Positions 49,774 through 60,214 are shown, counted from the first letter of the stretch. The stretch is 64,000 nucleotides of DNA from Enterobacterales bacterium (GCA_003864575.1 BHES01000004.1:1-64000), one strand, 5' to 3'. The notes: generated by a model not told the origin, from the sequence alone. Translations and numbers: made by a program.

Positions 49774-51318
49774 TCAACCCGCCAGGAAGAAGCGGAACGC
49801 CGGATTATCACTTTCGTTGTGGCAATCGAAGCCCAACGCTGAAAGGTTTTTCTCAAACTCCGGTTCCTGATCGGTCAGTTCGAAAGCGGCCAGAACGCGG
49901 CCGAAATCGGTGCCGTGACTGCGGTAATGGAACAGTGAAATGTTCCAGTGCGTACCCAACGTATGCAGGAATTTCAGCAGCGCACCCGGTGATTCAGGGA
50001 ACTCAAAGCTGTAAAGCCTTTCACGTAGCGGCTTGCTCGGACGTCCGCCAACCATGTAACGCACATGCAGCTTGGCCATTTCATCGTCGGACAAATCCAC
50101 CACCTGATAACCGCCGTTGTGCAGTTCGTCGATGATCTCTTTACGTTCAGCGTGGCCACGCGTCAGACGGACACCCACAAAAATGCAGGCACTTTTGTCA
50201 TCGGCATAACGGTAGTTGAACTCCGTCACTGACCGTCCGCCCAGCAACTGGCAAAACTTCAGGAAGCTGCCTTTTTCTTCAGGAATCGTCACTGCCAGCA
50301 GCGCTTCACGCTGCTCACCCAGTTCACAACGCTCTGAAACGTAACGTAAACCGTGGAAGTTCACGTTGGCTCCCGAGAGGACATGCGCCAGACGTTCCCC
50401 CTGAATATTGTGCTGCTGAACATATTTTTTCAGCCCGGCCAGCGCCAGCGCGCCGGAAGGCTCGGCAATAGCACGCACGTCTTCAAACAAGTCTTTCACC
50501 GCAGCGCAGATAGCATCGCTGTCGACGGTGATCACATCGTCAAGATATTCGCGGCACAGACGGAAGGTTTCGTTACCGATACGCTTAACCGCCACGCCTT
50601 CGGCAAACAAACCGACACGAGCCAGATCGACGGGTTCTCCGGCGTCCAGCGCCGCACGCAGGCAGGCTGAATCTTCGGCCTCAACGCCAATCACCTGAAT
50701 CTGTGGCATCAGTTGTTTAATCAACACCGCCACGCCCGCCGCCAGACCACCACCGCCGACCGGCACAAATACCCGGTCGAGATGTGCGTCCTGTTGCAGC
50801 AGCTCCATGGCCAGCGTGCCCTGCCCGGCAATCACCGCCGGGTGGTCAAATGGGGGCACAAAGGTCATGCCCTGCTGCACGGAAAGCTCGATGGCCTTGC
50901 CTTTGGCTTCATCAAAGTTAGCGCCATAAAGCATCACTTCGCCGCCAAAATTACGCACGGCATCGACTTTGATATCCGCCGTGGCAACCGGCATAACGAT
51001 CAGCGATTTTATGCCTTTTTTGGTGGCTGACAACGCCACGCCCTGCGCATGGTTACCCGCCGACGCGGTGATCACGCCACGTGCGGCCTGCTCTTCGGTC
51101 AGGCTGGCAATCATCGAGTAAGCGCCGCGCAGTTTAAAGCTATGCACTGCCTGGCGGTCTTCCCTCTTCACCAGAATGGTGTTGCCCAACCGGGTAGAGA
51201 TCTTTTCCATGACCTGCAAAGGCGTGACCTGAGCCACTTCGTAAACCGGTGCCCGCAGTACAGCGCGGAGATACTCTGCGCCACACGGCTGGTCGGGTAG
51301 AGGTTGTGATACCGCCAT
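49774..51318 (-). CDS. ilvA: Threonine ammonia-lyase (biosynthetic) IlvA
   Basis: The 514-residue PLP enzyme converts threonine to 2-oxobutanoate, the first step to isoleucine. The PLP lysine is Lys62 in SFKLRGAYSM; SAGNHAQGVA and the glycine loop VGGGGLAAGVA follow. Two C-terminal ACT-like regulatory domains (from about residue 330) bind isoleucine and valine. It is last gene of ilvLGMEDA, 5 bp after ilvD. Confidence 0.98.
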   Translation of the reverse strand: MAVSQPLPDQPCGAEYLRAVLRAPVYEVAQVTPLQVMEKISTRLGNTILVKREDRQAVHSFKLRGAYSMIASLTEEQAARGVITASAGNHAQGVALSATKKGIKSLIVMPVATADIKVDAVRNFGGEVMLYGANFDEAKGKAIELSVQQGMTFVPPFDHPAVIAGQGTLAMELLQQDAHLDRVFVPVGGGGLAAGVAVLIKQLMPQIQVIGVEAEDSACLRAALDAGEPVDLARVGLFAEGVAVKRIGNETFRLCREYLDDVITVDSDAICAAVKDLFEDVRAIAEPSGALALAGLKKYVQQHNIQGERLAHVLSGANVNFHGLRYVSERCELGEQREALLAVTIPEEKGSFLKFCQLLGGRSVTEFNYRYADDKSACIFVGVRLTRGHAERKEIIDELHNGGYQVVDLSDDEMAKLHVRYMVGGRPSKPLRERLYSFEFPESPGALLKFLHTLGTHWNISLFHYRSHGTDFGRVLAAFELTDQEPEFEKNLSALGFDCHNESDNPAFRFFLAG

Positions 51319-51323
51319 GGCTA

Positions 51324-53174
51324 CTAGCCTCCCAGCTTAGACTTGTCGCGAACGGCGCCTTTATCGGCACTGGTCGCCAGCATGGCGTAAGCACGCAGCG
51401 CATAAGAGACTTCACGTACACGGTTTTTCGGCGTCCAGGCTTTGTCGCCACGAGCCAGTTCTGCTTCGTGACGCGCCGCCAACTCTGCGGCAGGAACGTC
51501 GAGCACCATGCTGCGGTTAGGAATGTCGATGTCGATGAAGTCACCATCTTCAACCAGCGCAATCATGCCGCCGCTGCCCGCTTCAGGAGAAACGTGGCCG
51601 ATAGACAGTCCAGAAGTACCGCCGGAGAAACGACCGTCGGTGATCAGCGCACACTCTTTACCAAGACCCATGGATTTCAAATAAGTGGTCGGGTAGAGCA
51701 TTTCCTGCATGCCCGGACCGCCTTTTGGCCCTTCGTAGCGGATAACCACAACGTCGCCGGAAACCACTTTACCACCGAGGATTGCGCTCACGGCGTCATC
51801 CTGGCTTTCGTACACTTTGGCCGGGCCACGGAAGATCAGGTTGTCTTTATCCACGCCTGCGGTTTTAACGATACTGCCCGCTTCTGCGATGTTGCCGTAC
51901 AGCACGGCCAGGCCGCCTTCCAGACTGAACGCGTTTTCCAGCGAACGGATACAGCCTTCAGCACGGTCGTCATCCAGCGTGTCCCAGCGGCAATCCTGTG
52001 AGAATGCCTGCGTGGTACGGATACCGGCCGGACCAGCGCGGAACATTTTTTTCACGGCTTCATCTTTGGTCAGCATGATGTCGTACTGATTCAATGTTTC
52101 CGTCAGGTTCAGCCCAAGGATATTTTTGACGTCGCGGTTCAGCAGGTTCGCACGGTCCAGTTCGCCCAGAATTGCCAGTACACCACCGGCGCGGTGAACG
52201 TCTTCCATATGATATTTCGGGGTGCTTGGTGCCACTTTGCAAAGATGCGGGACGACGCGTGACAGACGGTCGATGTCGATCATATCGAACTCGATCCCGC
52301 CTTCCTGCGCAGCCGCCAGCAGGTGAAGAACGGTATTGGTCGAGCCGCCCATCGCGATATCCAGCGTCATGGCATTTTCGAATGCGGCTTTGCTGGCAAT
52401 GTTGCGTGGCAACGCGGTTTCGTCGTCTTGTTCGTAATAGCGCTTGGTCAGGGCAACGATGCGGCGGCCGGCGTTCAGGAACAACTCTCTGCGATCGGCG
52501 TGGGTCGCCAGCAGTGAACCGTTACCTGGCTGAGACAGACCCAGCGCTTCGGTTAGGCAGTTCATCGAGTTGGCGGTGAACATGCCGGAACATGAACCGC
52601 AGGTCGGACAGGCAGAACGTTCGATCTGTTCGCTGTCGGCGTCGCTGACGTTCGGATTTGCGCCCTGGATCATGGCATCGACCAGATCGAGCTTGATGAT
52701 TTTGTCAGACAGCTTGGTTTTACCGGCTTCCATTGGACCGCCGGAAACGAAGATCACCGGAATGTTCAGGCGCAGTGACGCCATCAGCATTCCCGGGGTG
52801 ATTTTGTCGCAGTTGGATATACAGACCATGGCGTCGGCGCAGTGGGCGTTCACCATGTACTCCACTGAGTCGGCGATCAGTTCGCGCGAAGGCAATGAAT
52901 ACAGCATGCCACCGTGGCCCATAGCAATACCGTCGTCCACAGCAATGGTGTTGAATTCTTTCGCTACACCGCCGGAGGCTTCGATCTGTTCGGCAACCAG
53001 TTTACCCAGATCGCGCAAGTGCACGTGGCCCGGCACGAACTGGGTAAAGGAGTTAACGACAGCAATAATGGGTTTACCGAAATCATCATCGGTCATCCCG
53101 GTAGCACGCCATAAAGCGCGGGCGCCAGCCATGTTGCGGCCATGAGTCGTGGTATGGGAACGATACTTAGGCAT
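51324..53174 (-). CDS. ilvD: Dihydroxy-acid dehydratase IlvD
   Basis: The 616-residue Fe-S dehydratase acts in valine and isoleucine synthesis. Cluster cysteines are Cys122 ([11 protein letters not shown]), and CPTCGSC at 189-195. [20 protein letters not shown] is the C-terminal signature. It follows ilvE after an unusually long 192-bp interval largely filled by a palindromic repeat. Confidence 0.98.
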   Translation of the reverse strand: MPKYRSHTTTHGRNMAGARALWRATGMTDDDFGKPIIAVVNSFTQFVPGHVHLRDLGKLVAEQIEASGGVAKEFNTIAVDDGIAMGHGGMLYSLPSRELIADSVEYMVNAHCADAMVCISNCDKITPGMLMASLRLNIPVIFVSGGPMEAGKTKLSDKIIKLDLVDAMIQGANPNVSDADSEQIERSACPTCGSCSGMFTANSMNCLTEALGLSQPGNGSLLATHADRRELFLNAGRRIVALTKRYYEQDDETALPRNIASKAAFENAMTLDIAMGGSTNTVLHLLAAAQEGGIEFDMIDIDRLSRVVPHLCKVAPSTPKYHMEDVHRAGGVLAILGELDRANLLNRDVKNILGLNLTETLNQYDIMLTKDEAVKKMFRAGPAGIRTTQAFSQDCRWDTLDDDRAEGCIRSLENAFSLEGGLAVLYGNIAEAGSIVKTAGVDKDNLIFRGPAKVYESQDDAVSAILGGKVVSGDVVVIRYEGPKGGPGMQEMLYPTTYLKSMGLGKECALITDGRFSGGTSGLSIGHVSPEAGSGGMIALVEDGDFIDIDIPNRSMVLDVPAAELAARHEAELARGDKAWTPKNRVREVSYALRAYAMLATSADKGAVRDKSKLGG

Positions 53175-53238
53175 GCTCTATTCACTCCAAATCATTTCTG
53201 TTTGGCAGGCAGCAATGTGCTGCCTGCTTAATTTTGTA

Positions 53239-53365
53239 TTTATCCTAAATCATTCGGGTTGCATAAAGGCGGCAACTGAATGAATCCCCAGGAGCTTACT
53301 CAGGTAAGTGACCGGGGTGAATGAAGGCAGCCAACGCAGAGGCAGCCCGAAGGATGACGGATAAA
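53239..53365. repeat. Dispersed palindromic repeat between ilvE and ilvD
   Basis: About 127 bp with imperfect terminal inverted repeats: TTTATCC...TCATTCGGGTTGC on the left pairs with GCAGCCCGAAGGATGACGG and ATAAA on the right. A central hairpin lies at CTTAC-TCAG-GTAAG flanked by CCCC/GGGG. I recall closely similar sequences scattered in intergenic regions of Serratia, Yersinia and Pectobacterium genomes (memory, not a search). It begins one base after the ilvE stop codon and is transcribed within the operon. Confidence 0.7.
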
Positions 53366-53366
53366 A

Positions 53367-54296
53367 TTATTGGGGGTTGATTGGATCCAACCAACCCCAT
53401 TTGTCTTCGGTTTTGCCGGTAAACAACCCGAAGAAGGCATCCTGAATTTGTTTAGTGATCGGGCCGCGTTTGCCGATACCGACCTGAATGCCGTCAACGC
53501 TGCGCACCGGCGTAATTTCTGCCGCAGTACCGGACATAAACACTTCGTCAGCCAGATACAGGGATTCGCGTGACAATACTTGCTCGCGAACTTCAAGGCC
53601 CATGTCTTTCGCCAGCTTGATAATGGCATCACGGGTGATACCCGGCAGTGCAGAAGAGGTAAACGGAGGCGTGAACAGAATGCCCTCTTTCACTTCGAAC
53701 AGGTTCTCGCCAGCACCTTCGGAAACATAACCGTGGATGTCGAGTGCGATACCTTCCTGATAACCATGGCGGCGTGCTTCGCTGCCCACCAGCAATGAGG
53801 AGAGGTAGTTACCACCGGCTTTTGCGGCGGTCGGAATGGTGTTAGCGGCAACGCGGTTCCAGGAAGACACCATCGCGTCGATGCCCTGCTCCAGCGCTTC
53901 TTCGCCCAGATATGCACCCCACGGGAAGGCGGCGATGATCACATCAGTTTTATAGCCATCCGGCGGGTTTACGCCCATACCCACATCGCCAACAAACACC
54001 AGCGGGCGGATATACGCGCTGACCAGATTGTTTTTACGCAGGGTTTCGCGGCAGGCTTCCATCAGCTCGTCAACGCTCTGAGTCACCGGCATGCGGTAGA
54101 TTTTTGCTGAGTCACGCAGACGCTGCATGTGTTCACGGTGGCGGAATACCACTGGGCCTTTGTGGGAGTCGTAGCAACGGACGCCTTCAAAGACTGAGGT
54201 GCCGTAATGCAGTGCGTGTGACATTACGTGAACTTTGGCTTCCGCCCAGGGAACCATCTCGCCGTTGAACCAAATGAAATCAGCTTTCTTCGTCAT
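53367..54296 (-). CDS. ilvE: Branched-chain amino acid aminotransferase IlvE
   Basis: The 309-residue fold-type IV PLP enzyme does the last step to valine, leucine and isoleucine. The PLP lysine is about Lys159 in TAAKAGGNYLSSLLV; LHYGTSVFEGVRCY and EVFMSGTAAEITPV are conserved. It lies 16 bp after ilvM and just before the palindromic repeat. Confidence 0.98.
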   Translation of the reverse strand: MTKKADFIWFNGEMVPWAEAKVHVMSHALHYGTSVFEGVRCYDSHKGPVVFRHREHMQRLRDSAKIYRMPVTQSVDELMEACRETLRKNNLVSAYIRPLVFVGDVGMGVNPPDGYKTDVIIAAFPWGAYLGEEALEQGIDAMVSSWNRVAANTIPTAAKAGGNYLSSLLVGSEARRHGYQEGIALDIHGYVSEGAGENLFEVKEGILFTPPFTSSALPGITRDAIIKLAKDMGLEVREQVLSRESLYLADEVFMSGTAAEITPVRSVDGIQVGIGKRGPITKQIQDAFFGLFTGKTEDKWGWLDPINPQ

Positions 54297-54312
54297 TCTC
54301 TCTTTCCCTTAC

Positions 54313-54576
54313 TCACGCATTCGCGCGTATTTGTTGTGATGTGTGTTGTTGGATCTCGACGCAGGCGACATCCATCAGTTTGCTTAACTGTGAAGACAGT
54401 AAATCTACAGACCGCTGGCTGGCAACGGTCAATTCAATATTTATGTTTTCCGCATTGACCATCGGACTCATATTCATCGCGCACACCTGGAAACCACGGT
54501 GGCGCACTACGCGCAATACGCGCTCTAACATTTCAGGGCGAAAACGCGCCTGGATTGAGACGTTATGCTGCATCAT
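54313..54576 (-). CDS. ilvM: Acetolactate synthase II small subunit IlvM
   Basis: The 87-residue single ACT domain begins [36 protein letters not shown]. It activates the IlvG catalytic subunit; the AHAS II isozyme is valine-resistant. Overlaps ilvG by four bases. Confidence 0.96.
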   Translation of the reverse strand: MMQHNVSIQARFRPEMLERVLRVVRHRGFQVCAMNMSPMVNAENINIELTVASQRSVDLLSSQLSKLMDVACVEIQQHTSQQIRANA

Positions 54577-56222
54577 GACATTTTCTCCAACATGGTTTCG
54601 TTACCAGCACCCGGTGGAACCAGGGGCCAGACGTTCTGGCTTTCATCGATGGAAACCTGAAGCAAATAGGGACCTTCGCTATTGAAGAAAGCATCCAGGG
54701 CGGCGTCGACTTGATCTTTACGGCTGATACGTTGGCCGGGAATATCGAATGCGCTGGCCAGCGTGACAAAATCGGGGTTATCGGAGAGGTTGGTTTCACT
54801 GTAGCGGCCATCAAAAAACAGCTCCTGCCACTGTCGAACCATCCCTAACCGCTGGTTATCCAGTAACAGGATTTTTACCGGTAATTTTTTTCGTTTTATG
54901 GTGCCCAATTCCTGAACGTTCATCATGAAAGAGCCATCGCCCGACACGCAGATCACCATGTCATCCGGACGAGCAACCTGCGCCCCCACGGCGGCAGGAA
55001 TACCAAAGCCCATGGTACCCAGGCCGCTGGAGGTGATGAAGTTTTCAGGGCGGGTGAATTGCATGTGTTGGGCAGTCCACATCTGATGCTGGCCCACGTC
55101 GGTGGTCACCACGGTGTCGGCCGCTTTACGGTCAGAAACCTGCTTCAACAGCAACGGGGCGAAAATCGCGTCCCCCGGATGGTCATATCGCCATTCGCCC
55201 TGCGCTTTCAGTGTCATTACGTGGTCACGCCATGCTGCGATCGACAGCGGTTGTTTGAGCGCCGGTAATAACGTTTTCAGATCACCCTGCAATGCTACAT
55301 GCGCCTGACGCAGCTTGTTCAGTTCGGCCGGGTCGATATCCATATGAATCACGGCGGCGTGTGGGGCAAAAGTGTTTAATTTTCCCGTCACGCGGTCATC
55401 AAAACGTGCACCCACCGCGATCAGCAAATCACAGCTTTGCACCGCCAGATTGGCGGCTTTGGTGCCGTGCATACCAAGCATGCCTAGGTAGCAGGCATCG
55501 CTGGCATCCGGCGCGCCCAGCCCTTTCAGCGTCGCGACGGCAGGCATGCCCGTGGCGCGGATAAATTCCCGCAGTGCAGGAACAGCCTGAGCGATACCTA
55601 CGCCGCCGCCGACATACAGCATCGGTTTCTGCGCCGCAGCGATCATCTCATACGCCTGTTGCAATTCAGCGGCCGGATGTGGGAACTGCTCTTCGACCGC
55701 CAGCAAGTGCGGTGGCAGTTCGCCGGTGGCCAGTTGGATATCTTTCGGAATGTCGATCAGAACCGGACCAGGACGCCCGCTGCTGGCGATGGCAAAGGCC
55801 TCGGCCATGATCTCCGGCAGTGCCTCCAGCGACTCGACCAGAAAGCTGTGTTTGGTGCAGGCCAGCGATAACCCCAACACGTCAATCTCCTGAAAGGCGT
55901 CGGTACCAATGAGCGCCGAGCCTACCTGACCGGTGATAGCCACCAGCGGCACGGAGTCCATTAAGGCGTCGGCCAAACCGGTTATCAAATTCGTCGCACC
56001 GGGACCTGAAGTGGCGATGCAGACGCCAACTTTTCCGGTTGAACGGGCATAACCAATGGCTGCCATCGCAGCGCCTTGCTCATGGCGGCACAACAGGTGT
56101 TCCACGCCGCCGTCATACAATGCATCGTATACCGGCATTATTGCACCGCCCGGGTAGCCGAAAACCATATCGACACCCTGTGCGCGCAACGCTTGTACTA
56201 CCCACTGTGCTCCGTTCATCAT
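54573..56222 (-). CDS. ilvG: Acetolactate synthase II large subunit IlvG (intact)
   Basis: The 549-residue ThDP/FAD enzyme forms acetolactate and acetohydroxybutyrate. The catalytic Glu lies in [13 protein letters not shown], and the ThDP motif is [29 protein letters not shown]. The frame is uninterrupted, unlike the frameshifted ilvG of E. coli K-12, so AHAS II should be active. The start is the first or second of two adjacent ATGs. Confidence 0.98.
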   Translation of the reverse strand: MMNGAQWVVQALRAQGVDMVFGYPGGAIMPVYDALYDGGVEHLLCRHEQGAAMAAIGYARSTGKVGVCIATSGPGATNLITGLADALMDSVPLVAITGQVGSALIGTDAFQEIDVLGLSLACTKHSFLVESLEALPEIMAEAFAIASSGRPGPVLIDIPKDIQLATGELPPHLLAVEEQFPHPAAELQQAYEMIAAAQKPMLYVGGGVGIAQAVPALREFIRATGMPAVATLKGLGAPDASDACYLGMLGMHGTKAANLAVQSCDLLIAVGARFDDRVTGKLNTFAPHAAVIHMDIDPAELNKLRQAHVALQGDLKTLLPALKQPLSIAAWRDHVMTLKAQGEWRYDHPGDAIFAPLLLKQVSDRKAADTVVTTDVGQHQMWTAQHMQFTRPENFITSSGLGTMGFGIPAAVGAQVARPDDMVICVSGDGSFMMNVQELGTIKRKKLPVKILLLDNQRLGMVRQWQELFFDGRYSETNLSDNPDFVTLASAFDIPGQRISRKDQVDAALDAFFNSEGPYLLQVSIDESQNVWPLVPPGAGNETMLEKMS

Positions 56223-56304
56223 TATTCCCCTGCCTTTTCCGGTTCTTTACAGAACATTATGCTGTTGCTCATTTTCTGTTCTCGCTTCAAATTATGCTGA
56301 CAAT

Positions 56305-56336
56305 AAAAAACCCCCGGACCTTTCGGTGCGGGGGTT
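56305..56336 (-). terminator. ilvL attenuator terminator
   Basis: On the minus strand AACCCCCG...CGGGGGTT with inner ACC/GGT around GAAA, then TTTTTT. It lies 21 bp past the leader peptide stop and is the attenuator of the ilvGMEDA operon. Confidence 0.92.
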
Positions 56337-56356
56337 CTTTTCAGGTTCAGGCTTGT

Positions 56357-56458
56357 TTAATAAGCCTTTCTTCGTCCAAGTGCAGCCCCGCACGGTGGGA
56401 TAATAATCACCACCACGCTAATCACGACTAGGCTAACTACGAGGAGAAGGGCTTTCAT
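56357..56458 (-). CDS. ilvL: ilvGMEDA operon leader peptide IlvL
   Basis: A 33-residue leader reads MKALLLVVSLVVISVVVIII and then PPCGAALGRRKAY. It is rich in Leu, Val and Ile codons, as needed to sense charged branched-chain tRNAs, and very close to E. coli IlvL. Ribosome stalling here would prevent formation of the attenuator hairpin. Confidence 0.95.
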   Translation of the reverse strand: MKALLLVVSLVVISVVVIIIPPCGAALGRRKAY

Positions 56459-56500
56459 TTTGGTTTCTTCAATTCTTCATTACGAACGATTACCTACAGA

Positions 56501-56528
56501 GTTATCACAGTTAGATATTTAATGACAA
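56501..56528 (-). promoter_or_regulatory. Probable ilvLGMEDA promoter
   Basis: TTGTCA (56528-56523) and GATAAC (56506-56501) are spaced 16 bp, with a TGT extended -10 on the minus strand, 42 bp upstream of the ilvL start. Confidence 0.5.
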
Positions 56529-56589
56529 CACTTTTCTTACGTTATGATCTGTAGCCTGCTCATCATTAATGTGAAAATAATGAATAAAA

Positions 56590-57828
56590 TCAGGTACTGG
56601 AACGTATTTCGTCGCCTGATGATTTTGTTGCCCCATTGATCACTTTTCCGCGCGTATCCCGGCCAAATGACACCAGTACAGCAATCACGATAGCCACGGT
56701 ACCTGCCACCATTGCCATCGCTAACCCGTAGTTATGTCCATGGCTTTCGGCAATGTAAGCCTGCAGGGTAGCATTCACCGAGGCCAGCAGATTCCCTAAC
56801 TGATAAACGAACCCCGGTAGCACGGCGCGGGTATTTGCAGGCACCAGTTCGGTAAGGTAGGAAGGCACCACACCCCATGCGCCCTGAACCATAAATTGCA
56901 TCAAAAATGCCCCCAAACCGATCGTCCATGTCCCGCTGGAGAATGCCCAGAGAGGGATCACTGGCAATGAGAGTAAGGCCGCGATAATAATCGCTTTTTT
57001 GCGTCCAATACGCTCTGACAGTGTGCCGAAGAAGATGCCACCAATGATCGAGGCGATGGTGTAGCCAATGGCGATCAGGCTGACGGTATGCGCGTCAAAA
57101 CCATGCTGAATTTTCAGGAAGGAAGGATAAAGATCCTGCGTCCCGTGACTAAAGAAGTTGAAGGCCGCCATCAGAATCACCAGGTAGAGGCAAAGCTTCC
57201 ATTGCGATTTCAGTACCGGCAACAGCGCAGTGCTCTCTTTGCGTTCGCGGGCTGCCAGCCAGACCGGGGATTCCTGCACTTTGAACCAGATAAACGGTAA
57301 CAGGAAAATCGGTACGGCACCGATAACAAACATGCCGCGCCAACCAACCATGTTGGAGAATAACCCGTAAACCACCGCCGCCAGCAGGTAACCGAACGGG
57401 TAACCCGCCTGGAAAACTCCGGACATAAATCCGCGAGAACGGTCCGGAATCGTCTCCATCGCCAGCGAGGAAGCAACACCCCACACACCGCCCATGGCTA
57501 CGCCGTAAATCACGCGCAGGATAAGGAAAACCGTCAGTGAAGGTGCCGCCGCGGTGCAAAGCTCAAACACAGAGAAGAAGGCAATATTGACCATCAAAAT
57601 CGGCTTGCGCCCGTATTTCTCCGCCGCGCGACCAAACAACAGCGCACCGATAGGCCGTACCGCAAGAGTCAGAAGAATTGCCAACGTGACTTCTTTGATA
57701 TCGACATGAAAAGCACTGGCAATATCGCTCAGAAGGAAAACAAGAATAAAGAAATCAAAGGCATCGAGTGTCCAGCTGAGAAAGCTGGCAATAGCGACAT
57801 TGCGCTGTCTGGAGGTCCAACCGAACAT
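56590..57828 (-). CDS. MFS transporter, SHS/carboxylate symporter type
   Basis: The 412-residue protein has 12 membrane helices. It begins TSRQRNVAIASFLSWTLDAFDFFILVFLLSDIA and carries the MFS loop 2-3 motif GRAAEKYGRKPILM and the repeat GTLSERIGRKKAII. The D-A-F-D-F start and ESPVWLAARERKES loop are typical of the sialate:H+/lactate symporter family (SHS, including NanT-like and lactate permeases). The substrate is not determinable from sequence; a monocarboxylate is likely. It is not part of the ilv operon but lies next to its promoter, on the same strand. Confidence 0.75.
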   Translation of the reverse strand: MFGWTSRQRNVAIASFLSWTLDAFDFFILVFLLSDIASAFHVDIKEVTLAILLTLAVRPIGALLFGRAAEKYGRKPILMVNIAFFSVFELCTAAAPSLTVFLILRVIYGVAMGGVWGVASSLAMETIPDRSRGFMSGVFQAGYPFGYLLAAVVYGLFSNMVGWRGMFVIGAVPIFLLPFIWFKVQESPVWLAARERKESTALLPVLKSQWKLCLYLVILMAAFNFFSHGTQDLYPSFLKIQHGFDAHTVSLIAIGYTIASIIGGIFFGTLSERIGRKKAIIIAALLSLPVIPLWAFSSGTWTIGLGAFLMQFMVQGAWGVVPSYLTELVPANTRAVLPGFVYQLGNLLASVNATLQAYIAESHGHNYGLAMAMVAGTVAIVIAVLVSFGRDTRGKVINGATKSSGDEIRSST

Positions 57829-58191
57829 GATGTATTTCCTATCCCGGAAAAGTGTAGGGTGCGCTCCCTGAAGTTTCCGGCGTGGACCAGAGAGGCTGAG
57901 GTGATGTTAAGCAACAACCGCAAATGTTTAATTATTGTTAAGATACAAATGAATTAAACACCCTCAATGAGTAGCCATCAACATGATTAGGCGGCTAATT
58001 TGTTTCCGGATCGCGCAAAGTGTTAACGGGTGTTGCCCACGGTGCGATCAGCCTCGCAATACCCTGCTGAAGTTTCACGACCAACAAATATGATTGCGAG
58101 GATTCCTGGAGTGCGCGCCTTATGCCAAAGCGCTCTCGCCGTTATTAAGCCATGCTGCGGTCTGAGGTTCGCTTATCGCAAGGAAAAGCCC
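57829..58191. other. Intergenic region between the MFS gene and comM, with one inverted repeat
   Basis: No gene is supported in these 363 bp. The only clear structure is CCTCGCAAT (58052-58060) and its complement ATTGCGAGG (58093-58101), separated by 32 nt. It could be a leader hairpin of comM or an operator. The comM ribosome site AAGGAAAAG lies just before 58192. Confidence 0.4.
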
Positions 58192-59733
58192 ATGGCATTA
58201 GCGGTGGTTTATACCCGCGCTTCACTCGGTGTTCAGGCGCCGGGCGTATCTGTGGAAGTGCATATCAGCAACGGTTTACCGGCCCTGACTCTGGTTGGCC
58301 TGCCGGAAACCACGGTGAAAGAGGCGCGGGACAGAGTTCGCAGCGCTATTATCAATGGCGGATTTACCTTCCCCGCCAAGCGAATCACCGTCAATCTCGC
58401 GCCAGCAGACCTGCCTAAAGAAGGAGGCCGCTACGATCTGTCAATCGCCCTGGCCATTCTGGTGGCTTCTGAGCAGCTTTCGGGAGATAAGCTGGGTGAA
58501 TATGAGTTCCTGGGGGAATTAGGCCTGTCAGGGGCTTTACGCGGCGTAAATGGCGCTATTCCGGCAGCACTTGAAGCGCAGAAGGCAGGCCGGGTGTTGA
58601 TTCTGCCCAAAGATAACCAGCAGGAGATGGCATTACTTGAAAGCGGCGTGGCAAAAGTCGCGGATCATCTTTTGCAGGTCTGCGCCTTCCTGCAAGGTGA
58701 GGAGAGTTTATCTGACGTTGAACGGGGTGAAAAACCTGATATTTCGGCCGACCAGCCTGATATAGGTGACATTATTGGTCAGGAACAGTCGAAGCGTGCG
58801 TTGGAAATCGCCGCGGCGGGTGGTCACAACTTGCTGCTGATTGGCCCTCCCGGCACAGGAAAAACTATGCTTGCGAGCCGCTTGCCAGGGCTACTACCAC
58901 CGCTGACCAACCAGGAAACGCTGGAAACAGCGGCGATTGCCAGTCTGGTCTACAACCCCGAAGAAGACGGGAATTTCTCCCGCAAACGACCTTTTCGCTC
59001 GCCTCATCACAGCACATCAATGAGTGCCCTGGTCGGCGGTGGCTCATTACCACGTCCCGGCGAGATTTCGTTAGCGCATAACGGCGTCCTGTTTCTTGAC
59101 GAATTGCCGGAGTTTGAACGTAAAGTGCTGGATGCCCTGCGCCAGCCAATGGAGTCGGGCGAGATCACGATTTCACGAGCACGCGCCAAAGTACGCTATC
59201 CTGCCAGAGCACAACTGATTGCGGCTATGAATCCCAGCCCGACGGGGCATTATCAGGGTGTGCATAATCGAACGCCTCCCCAGCAGATTTTACGCTATCT
59301 CAGCCGCCTTTCCGGGCCTTTTCTCGATCGTTTTGATTTGTCCATTGAGGTACCGTTGCTGCCGCCCGGCGTACTCAGCCAGCAAAGCCAACGTCAGGCA
59401 TCGCGCATCAGGGAGAGCAGCGCAGTAATACGGGAGCGGGTCATTGCGGCAAGAAAAATTCAGCTGGGGAGAGCGGGTAAAATTAACGCGCACCTGAGTA
59501 GCAGCGAAGTGGAGAAATATTGTGAGCTCAGGAAAGAGGATGCGGAGTTTTTGGAAAGCGTGCTGCACAAGCTCGGATTATCCGTCAGGGCATGGCATCG
59601 GATACTGAAAGTGGCGAGAACATTAGCCGATCTGAATAATCAGTCTATGATTGAGAAAGCCCATATTTCTGAAGCATTAAGCTACAGATGCATGGATCGG
59701 CTATTGTTAAAATTACATAAAAGCTTGGCATAA
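58192..59733 (+). CDS. comM: Mg-chelatase-like AAA+ helicase ComM (YifB)
   Basis: The 513-residue protein has an N-terminal Lon-protease-like domain (LAVVYTRASLGVQAPGVSVEVHISNGLPALTLVGLPE) and a central AAA+ module with Walker A GPPGTGKT, Walker B GVLFLDELPEF and the C-terminal magnesium-chelatase domain. In Vibrio and Acinetobacter ComM is a hexameric helicase that promotes branch migration during natural transformation; in enterobacteria the role is unclear. I chose ATG 58192 after AAGGAAAAG. Confidence 0.95.
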   Translation: MALAVVYTRASLGVQAPGVSVEVHISNGLPALTLVGLPETTVKEARDRVRSAIINGGFTFPAKRITVNLAPADLPKEGGRYDLSIALAILVASEQLSGDKLGEYEFLGELGLSGALRGVNGAIPAALEAQKAGRVLILPKDNQQEMALLESGVAKVADHLLQVCAFLQGEESLSDVERGEKPDISADQPDIGDIIGQEQSKRALEIAAAGGHNLLLIGPPGTGKTMLASRLPGLLPPLTNQETLETAAIASLVYNPEEDGNFSRKRPFRSPHHSTSMSALVGGGSLPRPGEISLAHNGVLFLDELPEFERKVLDALRQPMESGEITISRARAKVRYPARAQLIAAMNPSPTGHYQGVHNRTPPQQILRYLSRLSGPFLDRFDLSIEVPLLPPGVLSQQSQRQASRIRESSAVIRERVIAARKIQLGRAGKINAHLSSSEVEKYCELRKEDAEFLESVLHKLGLSVRAWHRILKVARTLADLNNQSMIEKAHISEALSYRCMDRLLLKLHKSLA

Positions 59734-59756
59734 AAAAACGGGGCAATGCCCCGTTT
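59732..59756. terminator. Terminator between comM and maoP
   Basis: AAACGGGGC-AAT-GCCCCGTTT is a 9-bp perfect stem. Minus-strand transcripts of maoP read into seven T; the plus-strand tail (GTTTGTTA) is weaker. Confidence 0.85.
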
Positions 59757-59757
59757 G

Positions 59758-60096
59758 TTAATCGTCGCTTTCCGTGTAGTCTTCCACCGCGTCAGCCTGC
59801 GGTTTACCGCCTGACAACGTATGGAATTTTTTCGGACGACGCGTGCGGATAATGTATTTACTCCATACTTTTTCCGCTTCAGTCGCTGGTTCGCGGGTAC
59901 CGCGGCAAACCTCAAGGAAGAGTTTTTCTTCGTCGGTTGCAGGCTCGCGTTTCCCTAAGTCCAGCTCATTGAATGCAAAGCCGTAACGTTCTAGCATTTG
60001 CGCTTCTTTAATGGTGAAATCGCCATGCCGGGAGAACCCGCGAGGGTAATGTTTATTGTCAAAAAAACGATTTGTCGTGGTGAAGCTTTCCGCCAT
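59758..60096 (-). CDS. maoP: Macrodomain Ori protein MaoP (YifE)
   Basis: The 112-residue cytoplasmic protein begins [33 protein letters not shown] and ends [22 protein letters not shown], nearly identical to E. coli MaoP. MaoP acts with the maoS DNA site to organise the Ori macrodomain. In E. coli maoS lies near this gene; I cannot identify it by sequence here. I chose ATG 60096; the frame extends 26 codons upstream. Confidence 0.95.
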   Translation of the reverse strand: MAESFTTTNRFFDNKHYPRGFSRHGDFTIKEAQMLERYGFAFNELDLGKREPATDEEKLFLEVCRGTREPATEAEKVWSKYIIRTRRPKKFHTLSGGKPQADAVEDYTESDD

Positions 60097-60214
60097 CTGA
60101 CACGCTCCTAATTTACTCATGGTCGTGCTGTTATGGCGCGGAGTATTAGATAGGCTTGATAATGTGTAAAACAAAACATTTAAATCTTAACGACAAAAAA
60201 TATTGGAGATAGTT

